From positions 1 through 64,000 of the forward strand of contig NZ_JAQYWD010000016.1 in the NCBI RefSeq assembly GCF_030145145.1: a stretch of DNA of 64,000 bases. The letters are read 5' to 3'. This document shows, in pieces, positions 1 to 8,082 of this stretch. The stretch's first letter is position 1. Each line of letters starts with the position of its first letter. The DNA is from Desulfobacula sp. (lineage in GTDB: Bacteria; Desulfobacterota; Desulfobacteria; Desulfobacterales; Desulfobacteraceae). A program made the position numbers and the translations under genes. The notes beneath the pieces were generated by a model. It did no database searches and was not told the origin of the DNA. It saw nothing but the letters and a program-made list of their open reading frames with translations.

Positions 1-254
1 CAGATAAGATAAGAAAGCTGGGGCAGGATATTGGTATTAAAAACATTGTGATTCTGGGGAACAGGGTCAAATCTGAAGCAGACAAACAATTGATCCGGGA
101 CACGATGCCGGATTATGAAATTTTGGGATTTATGCCTGAAATGGATGAAATTATCAATTCAGACAGAACGGGTTTGCGCCCTTTTGACGATATCACCCAG
201 ATACCGGAAGAGCTAAAGGAAATCACAAAAAAATTAATGGCGCTATCTTCGTAA
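1..254 (+). CDS. CooC-like P-loop ATPase, C-terminal part (5' partial)
   Basis: The reading frame is open from base 3 to the stop at 252-254, so only the last ~83 residues of a longer protein are present. The fragment reads KIRKLGQDIGIKN, then VILGNRV, then YEILGFMPEMDEII, and ends in an acidic Pro/Glu tail. This pattern matches the C-terminal part of CooC/MinD-type ATPases, where NKV/NRV is the base-recognition loop. CooC proteins insert nickel into carbon monoxide dehydrogenase. The nucleotide-binding Walker A part lies outside the window, so the assignment rests on the tail only. It converges on the next gene with only 7 bases between stop codons. Confidence 0.6.
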   Translation, partial: DKIRKLGQDIGIKNIVILGNRVKSEADKQLIRDTMPDYEILGFMPEMDEIINSDRTGLRPFDDITQIPEELKEITKKLMALSS

Positions 255-261
255 AGTACCG

Positions 262-1299
262 CTATTGGGCTTCGAATGCAGCGATGGTCGTATCCAGCAT
301 TCGATTTGAGTACCCCCATTCATTATCAAACCAGACCTGGAGTTTGACCAGTCGTTTTCGACTGACCCGGGTCTGGTCAAGGTCAATGATCGAGGACCGG
401 GGATCATGATTGAAATCACAAGAAACCAGATGCTCGTCACTCACGCCAAGGATATCCTTTAATTCATTTTCCGAGGCGTGAATCAACGAATTGTTGACGA
501 TTTTGATGTCCGTGTCCGTCTTGACCAGGAGCGTAATATCCATGATGGATACATTGGTTGTGGGTACCCGGATGGCAAGGGTTTCAAATTTTCCTTCCAT
601 GGCCGGCAAAATTTTTGAAATCCCCTTTTCCAGGGCCGTATTCACTGGAATAATAGACTGAAGGGCTGATCGGGTTTTTCTCAGATCCGGATTGTACGCA
701 TCAATAACCGGTTGATCGTGCATGGCAGAATGAATGGTGGTAATGACCCCGCTTTCAATTCCAAGAACCTTGTCCAGCACATGAAGCACAGGAATGACAC
801 AATTGGTGGTGCAGGATGCATTTGAGAGGATGGCATGCTCTTTTTGCAAAATGTGATGATTAACCCCATATACGATGGTGGCATCCACGTCATCCACTGC
901 CGGTTGTGAGAAAATCACCTTTTTTGCTCCCGAAAGAAGATGCAGTTCAGCAGATTGTCTGTCATTATAAATGCCGGTGCAGTCAAGAACAATATCAACA
1001 TCCAGATCTTTCCATGGAAGGTTGACGATATTTTGCTCCTGAAATATTGTTATCCTGTCCTTGTCTATAATTAAGGCTGACGGTTCTTTTTTAACCGGGA
1101 AAGGAATCCTGCCATGGGTTGAATCATATTTAGTCAAGTGATAAATGGTGTCTGCATCCGCCATCTCATTGATGGCCACAAGCCGGATCTGGTCATAAAA
1201 TTTTTTAGATTCATACAAGGCTCTTGTAATACATCGCCCGATTCTACCATATCCGTTGATCGCAATATTAATTTTCATGTTTAAATCATCTTGACCCAT
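262..1299 (-). CDS. epd: Erythrose-4-phosphate / glyceraldehyde-3-phosphate dehydrogenase family
   Basis: This 345-residue protein has the complete GAPDH fold. It has an NAD-binding INGYGRIGR near residue 14, the catalytic SNASCTTNC with Cys163, the HSAMHDQ histidine segment, and a terminal WFDNEWGYSNRMLDT. HSAMHDQ and the NELADA/NEMADA-type early segment are more like E. coli Epd (D-erythrose-4-phosphate dehydrogenase, pyridoxal-phosphate route) than glycolytic GapA. Desulfobacterota members of this branch may nevertheless act as GAPDH. Start choice: ATG at 1299 has AGGA 13 bases upstream. An internal ATG at 1278 gives the family's usual N-terminus (MKINIAING) but has a weaker ribosome site. 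The gene stands alone on the minus strand. Confidence 0.8.
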   Translation of the reverse strand: MGQDDLNMKINIAINGYGRIGRCITRALYESKKFYDQIRLVAINEMADADTIYHLTKYDSTHGRIPFPVKKEPSALIIDKDRITIFQEQNIVNLPWKDLDVDIVLDCTGIYNDRQSAELHLLSGAKKVIFSQPAVDDVDATIVYGVNHHILQKEHAILSNASCTTNCVIPVLHVLDKVLGIESGVITTIHSAMHDQPVIDAYNPDLRKTRSALQSIIPVNTALEKGISKILPAMEGKFETLAIRVPTTNVSIMDITLLVKTDTDIKIVNNSLIHASENELKDILGVSDEHLVSCDFNHDPRSSIIDLDQTRVSRKRLVKLQVWFDNEWGYSNRMLDTTIAAFEAQ

Positions 1300-1394
1300 G
1301 TTGTTTTATTATCCTGAAATTATCTGTGCCTCTATACCATAAACCCATCTATAATTTAATGGTAAAATTGCCAGAAACGACCGAGTGGCTCTTT

Positions 1395-1574
1395 TTATTG
1401 TTTTTGGGAGGTTTTATGTTGGCGTTCTTTAGGGTCCCGACAGACCCGACAACGGTCATCAGAACAATGTTCGCAAGAATAGCAGTCGTGGCAGGGATGT
1501 TTTTTCAAGCAATTGTCCAGTTTTTCAGGCACATATAATGTCCCTGCTAATCCCGGTACTTTGACAAAAGGCAT
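1395..1574 (-). CDS. Small cysteine-rich protein, 59 aa
   Basis: This short minus-strand gene has an excellent ribosome site (AGGAGGGATTT directly before ATG at 1574). It encodes 59 residues starting MPFVKVPGLAGTLYVPE. After a 20-residue hydrophobic/Pro start come seven cysteines packed between residues 22 and 45, in the order C, HPC, HDC, YSC, EHC, RC, RVC. The tail is Lys/Gln rich. The Cys spacing suggests a zinc or Fe-S site. No named family is recognised. The longer plus-strand reading frame over the same bases has no ribosome site and is taken as its shadow. Confidence 0.65.
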   Translation of the reverse strand: MPFVKVPGLAGTLYVPEKLDNCLKKHPCHDCYSCEHCSDDRCRVCRDPKERQHKTSQKQ

Positions 1575-1742
1575 AAATCCCTCCTAAAAAATAAGGCTGC
1601 ACAATGGTTCTTATAATGTAAGAAGGAATGACACACAATCAAGCCACAAGTCCACAGAACCACAAGGTCTTTGCGTTTTGGCATGCAAAAACCCATCTGT
1701 GGCATAAAATGGTCACACCCCTTTTCCTGCGTGTAAAAAAAA

Positions 1743-1771
1743 TTGACATAAGATGGGACCCAATTTATGAT
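1743..1771 (+). promoter_or_regulatory. Sigma-70-type promoter
   Basis: TTGACA at 1743-1748 and TATGAT at 1766-1771 are separated by exactly 17 bases. The pair lies about 30 bases before the start of the next plus-strand gene, whose ribosome site is AGGAGGAGG. This is the clearest near-consensus promoter seen in the window. Confidence 0.65.
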
Positions 1772-1801
1772 GCAGAATATTAAAAGAGGAGGAGGAAAGG
1801 A

Positions 1802-2266
1802 ATGGAAGACTCAACCGCTTTAAAACGTATTGATCGATGCTCATTTGAAATTGGAATGATCAATTGTTTTGTGGAAATGGTGGCCTGTGGTGTAAAAAGA
1901 TTGGCCCTTAGCCCCCCTTTATCTCCAGAGGACTATGAACGGATCAAGCCCTGGTCTGAAAAAATAGTGGCCGGTTTTGGAATGAAATCCTGGTTGGAAA
2001 AGCGCTTGATCGCTACGGCGCTGCAGTCTGATGCATTTATTGCCGGCAAATGGGTGATATTATATTACAAAACAGACGATGTTTTAGACTCCTATAAAGC
2101 GTTAAAGGAAAAAAGGGCGCTCCTGGATACGGGTAAAGGCCCGGAACAACATGCGCTGACAGCCATATCCAGAGAATTTATGCAGTTGTTAAGCTATCCG
2201 GAACAGGTCATAGACGAAAAATTGTCCGGCAGGACTAAGGATCCGTTTATATTAATTCCTGATTGA
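1802..2266 (+). CDS. Conserved hypothetical protein, 154 aa
   Basis: The gene starts with ATG behind a very strong AGGAGGAGGAAAGG ribosome site and a near-consensus promoter. The product is a soluble, mostly helical protein with motifs SFEIGMINCFVEMVACGVKRLALS near the N-terminus and WVILYYKTDDVLDSYKAL in the middle. There is no signal peptide, membrane segment or metal motif. The family is not recognised. It seems to be a single-gene transcription unit: about 270 bases separate it from the following transporter operon. Confidence 0.7.
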   Translation: MEDSTALKRIDRCSFEIGMINCFVEMVACGVKRLALSPPLSPEDYERIKPWSEKIVAGFGMKSWLEKRLIATALQSDAFIAGKWVILYYKTDDVLDSYKALKEKRALLDTGKGPEQHALTAISREFMQLLSYPEQVIDEKLSGRTKDPFILIPD

Positions 2267-2538
2267 CCCTCTCGGTAAAAAAGGACTGGAAATAGTTGAC
2301 AAATTTGATTACATATATGACAAGAAATAAGGGGTCGATTGAAAATCACATCATCATTTGACCAACCCTTTTTGCAAAAAATGAAGACAACGCAACACAC
2401 CCGATAATACGTCTTGGAGAGCAGGCCACGGTGCCATTGCCGGACATGATGAAAAAAGCCCGATCAGGTTCATTTTCACAGGGCAAAAGATAAAATAGAT
2501 AAAGGGTATTCGTATTTTTATTTAACCAGGAGGAGGGT

Positions 2539-3696
2539 ATGATGAAAAGGGTTATGGCTTTATTGGTTTCTTTGTTTTTTTTGCTTTCAGGCCAGGCAGT
2601 GATGGCCAATGATGTATCAAAGGGACTCCATGTCGGAAATGCCGGTTCGTTTACCGGTGATGCGGCAGCGCCCTGTATGGAAATTTTCAATTCTTCCCAG
2701 TTGGCGGTGGATGAATGGAATGCCAGGGGAGGGATACAGGGTGTTCAAATCAAACATGTCATGGGGGATGATGCCCTTGATCCGGCCCAGGGAATCAATG
2801 TGGCAAGAAAATTTACCTCTGATGAATTGATGTACGGCGTTGTCGGGCCGCCGGTCAGCCATATTGCCCAGGCATCATTGAAAATCTATGGTCAAAGCAA
2901 TCTTGCCTGTATTACCACGGCTGCTTCAAAACCAGAGCTGACAGACTCCGGGTACAAGCATTTTTTCAGGGTAAATGCCAGAAACGATGCCCATGGATGG
3001 AATTGTGCCCTTTTCATTAAAAAAAACCTGAAGGCAAAGCGAGTGGCTATTTTAAACGAAAAAGTCGCCTATTGTGAAAACATGGCCCAACAAACCATCA
3101 AGGGTCTTAAAAAACTGGGCATTACCGATATTATGAATGATACCATTGTCGCCGGTTCAAAAGATTTTTCCGCTGTTCTTACAAAAGTAAAAGCCTATAA
3201 ACCGGATGTCCTCTTTTTTATCGCCACCACAGCTCCGGATCAGGCAATCGGTGTCAGACAGGCCAAAGAACTGGGAATAGAGGCTATTTTCTTTGGAACA
3301 GAAGGGGCACGGGATAAAAATGATTTTATCGCTGCATCAGAAGGGGCGGCCCAGGGGGCCTATGTGTATCATTTCAGCCCTGATATTTACTCCATTCCGG
3401 CAGCCTCAGCGTATATCAAAAGTTATGAAAAAAAATACGGTTCTTTGAGCGGGTTTGGTCCCCCTGCCTACGAAGCCATGAATATTCTGTTGACCGCCAT
3501 TGATCTGGCGGCAAAAGATGGGAACATTTCCCGTCCGGAAGTCATTTCCAACCTTTCTGCCATTGCGAACTACAATGGGATCCTGGGGTTTCCCGTCAGC
3601 TTTGATGAAAAAGGAGACCTTCTGGGTGGTGCCACCTATTTTTTCAAGGTGAACGGCAAGGAATTTGAACAGGTTGCCGTACTGACCGGTAAATAG
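2539..3696 (+). CDS. livK: Branched-chain amino acid-type ABC transporter substrate-binding protein
   Basis: This 385-residue periplasmic binding protein (type I fold, LivK/ANF-receptor family) begins with a signal peptide (MMKRVMALLVSLFFLLSG, cleavage after VMA). The mature part has the family landmarks GNAGSFTGDAA, the opening ligand lobe, and FGTEGARD and FGPPAYEAMN in the second lobe. It binds its ligand outside the membrane and hands it to the permeases encoded next. The ligand could be a branched-chain amino acid or an aromatic or short organic acid. The ribosome site AGGAGGAGGG is strong. It is the first gene of an operon that runs to 10621. A hairpin follows its stop codon. Confidence 0.88.
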   Translation: MMKRVMALLVSLFFLLSGQAVMANDVSKGLHVGNAGSFTGDAAAPCMEIFNSSQLAVDEWNARGGIQGVQIKHVMGDDALDPAQGINVARKFTSDELMYGVVGPPVSHIAQASLKIYGQSNLACITTAASKPELTDSGYKHFFRVNARNDAHGWNCALFIKKNLKAKRVAILNEKVAYCENMAQQTIKGLKKLGITDIMNDTIVAGSKDFSAVLTKVKAYKPDVLFFIATTAPDQAIGVRQAKELGIEAIFFGTEGARDKNDFIAASEGAAQGAYVYHFSPDIYSIPAASAYIKSYEKKYGSLSGFGPPAYEAMNILLTAIDLAAKDGNISRPEVISNLSAIANYNGILGFPVSFDEKGDLLGGATYFFKVNGKEFEQVAVLTGK

Positions 3697-3726
3697 CACC
3701 TCACTTTTAAAATAAAAGAAAGGGCA

Positions 3727-3768
3727 ATTCCAAAACAAGTGCCCGGAACATCTCACTTGTTTTGGAAT
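3727..3768 (+). promoter_or_regulatory. Perfect 15-bp intercistronic hairpin between livK and livH
   Basis: ATTCCAAAACAAGTG (3727-3741) is repeated as its exact reverse complement at 3754-3768, leaving a 12-base loop. There is no T-run after it, so it is not a standard terminator. Its right arm holds the GGA that is the only ribosome-site-like sequence before the livH ATG at 3777. It may protect the livK message end, damp livH translation, or both. Confidence 0.7.
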
Positions 3769-3776
3769 CAAATTCA

Positions 3777-4709
3777 ATGGAAGATATTTTTGGTCAGCTC
3801 TCCCAGCAGGCAATAAACGGTATTACCATCGGCGGGGTGTATGCACTGATTGCCATAGGATACACCATGGTTTACGGTGTGCTTTCCATGCTCAATTTTG
3901 CCCATGGTGAACTCTATATGATCGGTGGCTTTACCGGATGGTGGGTATTACAGATATTTTCAATCAACCATGTACCGGTTATGAACGCGGCCCTTTTAAT
4001 TTCCTTAATGATTGTTCTTTCAATGGCGGTCTCAGCTCTATTGGGGCTGGCCATTGAACGGATCGCCTACCGGCCGCTTCGGAAAGCACCAAGGATGAAC
4101 CTGCTATTAAGCTCCCTGGGTGTTTCAATTTTTATCCAGAATTTTATTTTATATTTTCAAGGTGCCAAAGTGAAGGTGTTTCACATCTCCCACCTGATAC
4201 CGGAAGGGATAAGAACATTTCATGTCGGTGGTGTTGTCATATCCTTCATGCGGATTATCGTGATACTGGCTTGTTTTTTTTTAATGGTGATACTCACCTT
4301 GATCATTAAAAAAACCAATATCGGAAAATCCATCCGGGCCACGGCCCAGGATATTGAAGCGGCTGCATTCATGGGAATTGATACAGATAAAATCATTGTC
4401 ATTGTCTTCTTAATCGGATCTGCTTTGGGTGGTGCGGCCGGCATACTGGTAAGCCTTCTGTTCACCCAGGTGGATTACTACGTAGGATTTCAGGCGGGAT
4501 TAAAGGGGTTCACCGCTGCGGTGCTGGGAGGAATCGGCAGTATTCCCGGTGCCATGGCCGGCGGACTGTTGCTGGGGATTTGTGAAGCCATGGCCGTCAC
4601 ATTCTTTCCCTCGGCGTATAAAGATGTCGTGGCATTTGCCATTCTGATAGCCGTCCTTATTTTCAGACCCCAGGGATTAATGGGAGAAAGAATACGTGAA
4701 AAGGTTTAA
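3777..4709 (+). CDS. livH: Liv-type ABC transporter permease LivH
   Basis: This integral membrane permease of ~310 residues belongs to the LivH family (BPD_transp_2). It opens with QQAINGITIGGVYALIAIGY, continues with the NFAHGELYMIGGF segment typical of LivH, and shows about eight to nine hydrophobic helices. The EAA-like cytoplasmic loop for ATPase contact is around RATAQDIEAAAFMGI. The ATG at 3777 is preferred. An upstream in-frame TTG at 3762 lies inside the hairpin. The stop overlaps the start of the next gene by 14 bases, so the two are translationally coupled. Confidence 0.87.
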   Translation: MEDIFGQLSQQAINGITIGGVYALIAIGYTMVYGVLSMLNFAHGELYMIGGFTGWWVLQIFSINHVPVMNAALLISLMIVLSMAVSALLGLAIERIAYRPLRKAPRMNLLLSSLGVSIFIQNFILYFQGAKVKVFHISHLIPEGIRTFHVGGVVISFMRIIVILACFFLMVILTLIIKKTNIGKSIRATAQDIEAAAFMGIDTDKIIVIVFLIGSALGGAAGILVSLLFTQVDYYVGFQAGLKGFTAAVLGGIGSIPGAMAGGLLLGICEAMAVTFFPSAYKDVVAFAILIAVLIFRPQGLMGERIREKV

Positions 4710-6570
4710 GCCCCGGATCAAGATAGGGCCCACGTCAGTCACGATTCTTTTCTTTGTGCTGTCCCTGGCGGTTATCCCGCGCCTGCTGCCCGACAACTAC
4801 TGGCAAAGTATTTTTTCCATCACCGGCGTGTATGTGATGCTGGCCCTGGGGCTGAATATTGTGGCCGGTTTTACGGGCCTTCTAGATCTTTCCTACATCG
4901 CCTTCTTCGGTATTGGCGGCTATACCTTCGCTTTTCTGTGTTCTGATCATTTTGGCATCCATCTTCCCTTTCTTCTGGCATTGCCGATTTGCGCCCTGAC
5001 GGCCATGGTATCCGGTTTTTTACTGGGCCTGACCAGCATTCGCCTGAAAGGGGATTACCTGGCCATTGTTACCCTGGCCTTTGCCCAGATTTTCAAACTG
5101 CTGCTGTTAAACCTTGATGCACCGATTAACATTACCGGTGGTGTGAACGGTATTTATGCCTTTGACCAGGTCACCCTGTTGTTTATTAACATTGTTACCC
5201 CGGAAAACTATTCGGTATTGATCTGGACCTGTGCACTGCTGGTTTTTCTGGTTTCCTTCAGACTTAAGGCATCCAGGATCGGAAGGGGATGGAATGCCAT
5301 ACGGGAAGATGAGCTGGCAGCCAATGCCATCGGTATCAACACCACCCGGATGAAACTCTACTCGTTTGCCACCGGTGCCATGATAGCCGGCTTTTCCGGT
5401 GCTGTTTTCGTCTCTTTCCAGGATTCTGTTTTCCCCAACAATTTTGATTTCCAGCAGCTGGTCATTGTCTACTGCATGGTCATTATCGGGGGACTGGGCA
5501 ATATTTACGGTGTCATTGCCGGTGCCGTGGTATTAAGTATTTTACCCGAAATCCTGCGGGAATATGGCGGGTTGAGAATGATGATATACGGGGTGGCTCT
5601 GGTCAGCATCATGGCCTTAAGACCCCAGGGGCTGTTTTCTGCCATTCCCGGGTTCACAAAATTGGTGAAGCGACCGGATAAAGATGAAACAGGAGAACTC
5701 CGGGCATCAACTGATCTGTATTATTCTCAAGACAAGGATGAAACAGATGTCAAAAGATATACCAAACAAGCGATTCCCCTGCTGGAAATCCAAAACCTGA
5801 CCCTGAATTTCGGCGGATTAACCGCTGTTGATAAGCTTGACTTTTGCCTGCATAAAAATGAAATTCTCAGCATTATCGGCCCGAACGGCGCAGGCAAAAG
5901 CACCTTGTTCAACATCATCTCAGGCATTTATCAAAGCGATCAGGGAAAGGTGATTTACAAGGACCTGGATATCTCCGCTTATAAGCCCCACCGTGTTGCA
6001 AAAGCAGGCATTGCTAGAACCTTTCAAAATTTAAGGCTTTTTAACGAGCTGTCCGTCATTGACAACATTAAGATAAGCCGATTCTGCAGGACAAAGGCCT
6101 TCTTTTTTTCAGCGATTTTTAATTTGAATTTAAACAAAACAGAAGAAAAAGAGACCCATGAAACAGCAAAAAAAATCCTTAAAATGTTTGGGCGAAGACT
6201 GACCGGATATCGATATGATCAAAAAGTATCCCAGCTTTCCTATGCCAATAGAAGACGGGTTGAAATTGCAAGGGCCATGGCCACAGGCCCTGAAATTCTC
6301 CTGCTTGACGAACCTTCTGCCGGCATGAATCCCCAGGAGACAGGGGAAATAACCGAATTTATAAAAGAATTACGGGACCGGTTCGGATATACCATTCTTG
6401 TGATTGAACACAAATTAAATCTGGTTAAAGCGGTTTCAGACCGGGTCATTGTTATGGACCACGGAGAAAAAATCTGTGAAGGGTCGTATGATGACGTCGC
6501 AAAAAATCCCATGGTGATTGAAGCGTATCTGGGGAAAAAGGGTAAAAGTGGAAACCAAACCAATTCTTGA
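4696..6570 (+). CDS. LivM-LivG fusion: Liv permease joined to ABC ATPase
   Basis: This single 624-residue protein combines two normally separate subunits. Residues ~1-325 are a LivM permease with hydrophobic helices and the motif GLTSIRLKGDYLAIVTLAFA. After a charged linker, residues ~355-620 form a LivG ATPase. The ATPase has Walker A GPNGAGKST, signature LSYANRRRVEIARA (a variant of LSYGQQRRLE), Walker B ILLLDEPSAGMNP and a terminal LivG helix. It starts at GTG 4696, inside the end of livH. Fusion fixes permease and ATPase stoichiometry. The reading frame is uninterrupted through the linker, so this is not a missed stop. Confidence 0.87.
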   Translation: MKRFKPRIKIGPTSVTILFFVLSLAVIPRLLPDNYWQSIFSITGVYVMLALGLNIVAGFTGLLDLSYIAFFGIGGYTFAFLCSDHFGIHLPFLLALPICALTAMVSGFLLGLTSIRLKGDYLAIVTLAFAQIFKLLLLNLDAPINITGGVNGIYAFDQVTLLFINIVTPENYSVLIWTCALLVFLVSFRLKASRIGRGWNAIREDELAANAIGINTTRMKLYSFATGAMIAGFSGAVFVSFQDSVFPNNFDFQQLVIVYCMVIIGGLGNIYGVIAGAVVLSILPEILREYGGLRMMIYGVALVSIMALRPQGLFSAIPGFTKLVKRPDKDETGELRASTDLYYSQDKDETDVKRYTKQAIPLLEIQNLTLNFGGLTAVDKLDFCLHKNEILSIIGPNGAGKSTLFNIISGIYQSDQGKVIYKDLDISAYKPHRVAKAGIARTFQNLRLFNELSVIDNIKISRFCRTKAFFFSAIFNLNLNKTEEKETHETAKKILKMFGRRLTGYRYDQKVSQLSYANRRRVEIARAMATGPEILLLDEPSAGMNPQETGEITEFIKELRDRFGYTILVIEHKLNLVKAVSDRVIVMDHGEKICEGSYDDVAKNPMVIEAYLGKKGKSGNQTNS

Positions 6571-7273
6571 ACTCAAACAGGTGAATGCCTGTTATGGTAA
6601 AATACAGGTGCTTTACAATATCAATATGCGTATCCTTCCAGGAGAACTCATCTGTCTTTTAGGGGGCAATGCCTCGGGAAAATCCACCACCTTGAAAACC
6701 ATACTGGGAATTGTCCGGCCCAGAGACGGTAGGGTTATTTTAAATGGTGAAACGATCAATAAAAAGCCGACCAATTATATTATCCGGAACGGGGTCTCCA
6801 TTGTTCCTGAAAACCGAAGGATCTTCCCCAGGATGACAGTCCTTGAAAATCTTGAAATCGGTGCCATGCACCGGAAGGATAAATCCCAGGTAAAACGGGA
6901 TATAGAGGCCATGTTTGAGCTGTTTCCCCGGTTGAAACAGAGAATCGGCCGGCAGGGTATGGTGCTTTCCGGTGGCGAGCAGCAGATGCTGGCCATGGCA
7001 AGGGCATTGTTGTCCAATCCGTCCGTATTACTGATGGATGAACCCTCCATGGGACTTTCGCCTGCCCTTGTGGACCAGCAGTTTGAAATCATAGAAAATA
7101 TCAATAAAAAAGGAACAACCATTCTCATGGTTGAGCAGAATGCAACAATGGCACTTTCCATTGCAGACCGGGGGTATGTGCTTCAAACCGGTGAAATTGT
7201 ACTGGATGACACTGCTGAAAACCTGTTACATCATTCAGGTATGCAGACCGCATATCTTGGTGGCGAACTTTAA
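6548..7273 (+). CDS. livF: Liv-type ABC transporter ATPase LivF
   Basis: This second ATPase (241 residues) powers the importer as partner of the LivG half. It has Walker A GGNASGKST, the Q-loop region SIVPENRRIFPRMTV, the full ABC signature LSGGEQQMLAMARA, Walker B VLLMDEPSMGLSP and the H-loop region TILMVEQNA. GTG at 6548 is preferred because it gives the normal LivF N-terminus and sits after GGGGAAAAAGGG. An earlier in-frame start at 6518 would add ten residues inside the end of the fusion gene. The start overlaps the previous coding region by 23 bases. Confidence 0.87.
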   Translation: METKPILELKQVNACYGKIQVLYNINMRILPGELICLLGGNASGKSTTLKTILGIVRPRDGRVILNGETINKKPTNYIIRNGVSIVPENRRIFPRMTVLENLEIGAMHRKDKSQVKRDIEAMFELFPRLKQRIGRQGMVLSGGEQQMLAMARALLSNPSVLLMDEPSMGLSPALVDQQFEIIENINKKGTTILMVEQNATMALSIADRGYVLQTGEIVLDDTAENLLHHSGMQTAYLGGEL

Positions 7274-7282
7274 GGGGCAAGC

Positions 7283-7561
7283 ATGTATAAATTAAAGATA
7301 AGTGTTGAAAGAATAGAGGGGTATTGCAATCAACCAATGCTCGTGGGAGATTATTTTTTTGTGGATGGCGGAAAGATAAAAATCCCTGACGGCAAGCATA
7401 TCTGCATGTGGGCGCTGCAAAGCATGATGCCGATTTTCCCCCTTCTGCAGCGCGGTAGCAGTGAAAAAGGGGACTGGACATCCAATGAAACCGGCCAGGT
7501 GTTTGTCTGTCCGGATCCAAAAGGAAAAGTACATTACAGAATTGAAAGGATATTAGACTGA
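7283..7561 (+). CDS. TIGR04076-family small protein
   Basis: This 92-residue protein carries the family pattern VERIEGYCNQPMLVGDYF, then KHICMWALQSMMPIFPLL and a terminal VFVCPDPKGKVHYRIER. TIGR04076 proteins are small, Cys-containing and of unknown function. They often sit beside ferredoxins and AOR-type oxidoreductases, as here. It begins nine bases after livF and its stop overlaps the next ATG, so it is part of the same transcript. A redox or metal-handling accessory role for the AOR module is inferred from position only. Confidence 0.75.
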   Translation: MYKLKISVERIEGYCNQPMLVGDYFFVDGGKIKIPDGKHICMWALQSMMPIFPLLQRGSSEKGDWTSNETGQVFVCPDPKGKVHYRIERILD

Positions 7562-8082
7562 TGCTGATCATTGATCCGAGTAAATGTTCCGGGTGCAGAA
7601 GATGCGAAACCCAGTGTTCTTTTTATCATTCAGGAAAAACAGGGCATTTTGGCGCCAGGATAAAAGTGGAGAAAATTGAAATAAAAGGGATTGATTTTCC
7701 AGTTGTCTGCCATCAATGCCAAGAGCATTATTGTACAGGCTGCCCCCAGAAAGCCATCTCCATTACCGACCGGGGCAGTATTGAAGTCTCCCCTACTCTT
7801 TGTAATCTTTGCGGCACATGCGAAACCCTGTGCCCCATCGGTGCCATAGAAATCTATAATGATATCCCCTATGTGTGTGATCTTTGCGGCGGCACCCCCC
7901 GGTGTGTGGATGCCTGTGAAATGGATGCCATTTCCTATGATCCGGAGATCAAGCAAACCCTATCCCTGAAGTCATTTAAAAAGCAAACAAAAAAAATGAC
8001 GCCGGCAATGAAAAGACATAAATATGCAAACCAGGCCACAGAAAAAATGAGAACCGACTGGTTAAAGGACAGGAGGGCGTAA
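7561..8082 (+). CDS. Polyferredoxin (4Fe-4S) partner of AOR
   Basis: This 173-residue iron-sulfur protein has several Cys clusters: CSGCRRCETQC at the N-terminus, CHQCQEHYCTGCP, CNLCGTCETLCP, and CDLCGGTPRCVDAC. These suffice for about four 4Fe-4S clusters. The layout is that of the HycB/AOR-associated electron-carrier family. The tail after residue ~140 is Lys rich. Its start and stop overlap both neighbours (ATG at 7561 in the previous stop region, stop next to the AOR ATG at 8082). It presumably shuttles electrons from the AOR enzyme to a ferredoxin or membrane acceptor. Confidence 0.85.
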   Translation: MLIIDPSKCSGCRRCETQCSFYHSGKTGHFGARIKVEKIEIKGIDFPVVCHQCQEHYCTGCPQKAISITDRGSIEVSPTLCNLCGTCETLCPIGAIEIYNDIPYVCDLCGGTPRCVDACEMDAISYDPEIKQTLSLKSFKKQTKKMTPAMKRHKYANQATEKMRTDWLKDRRA

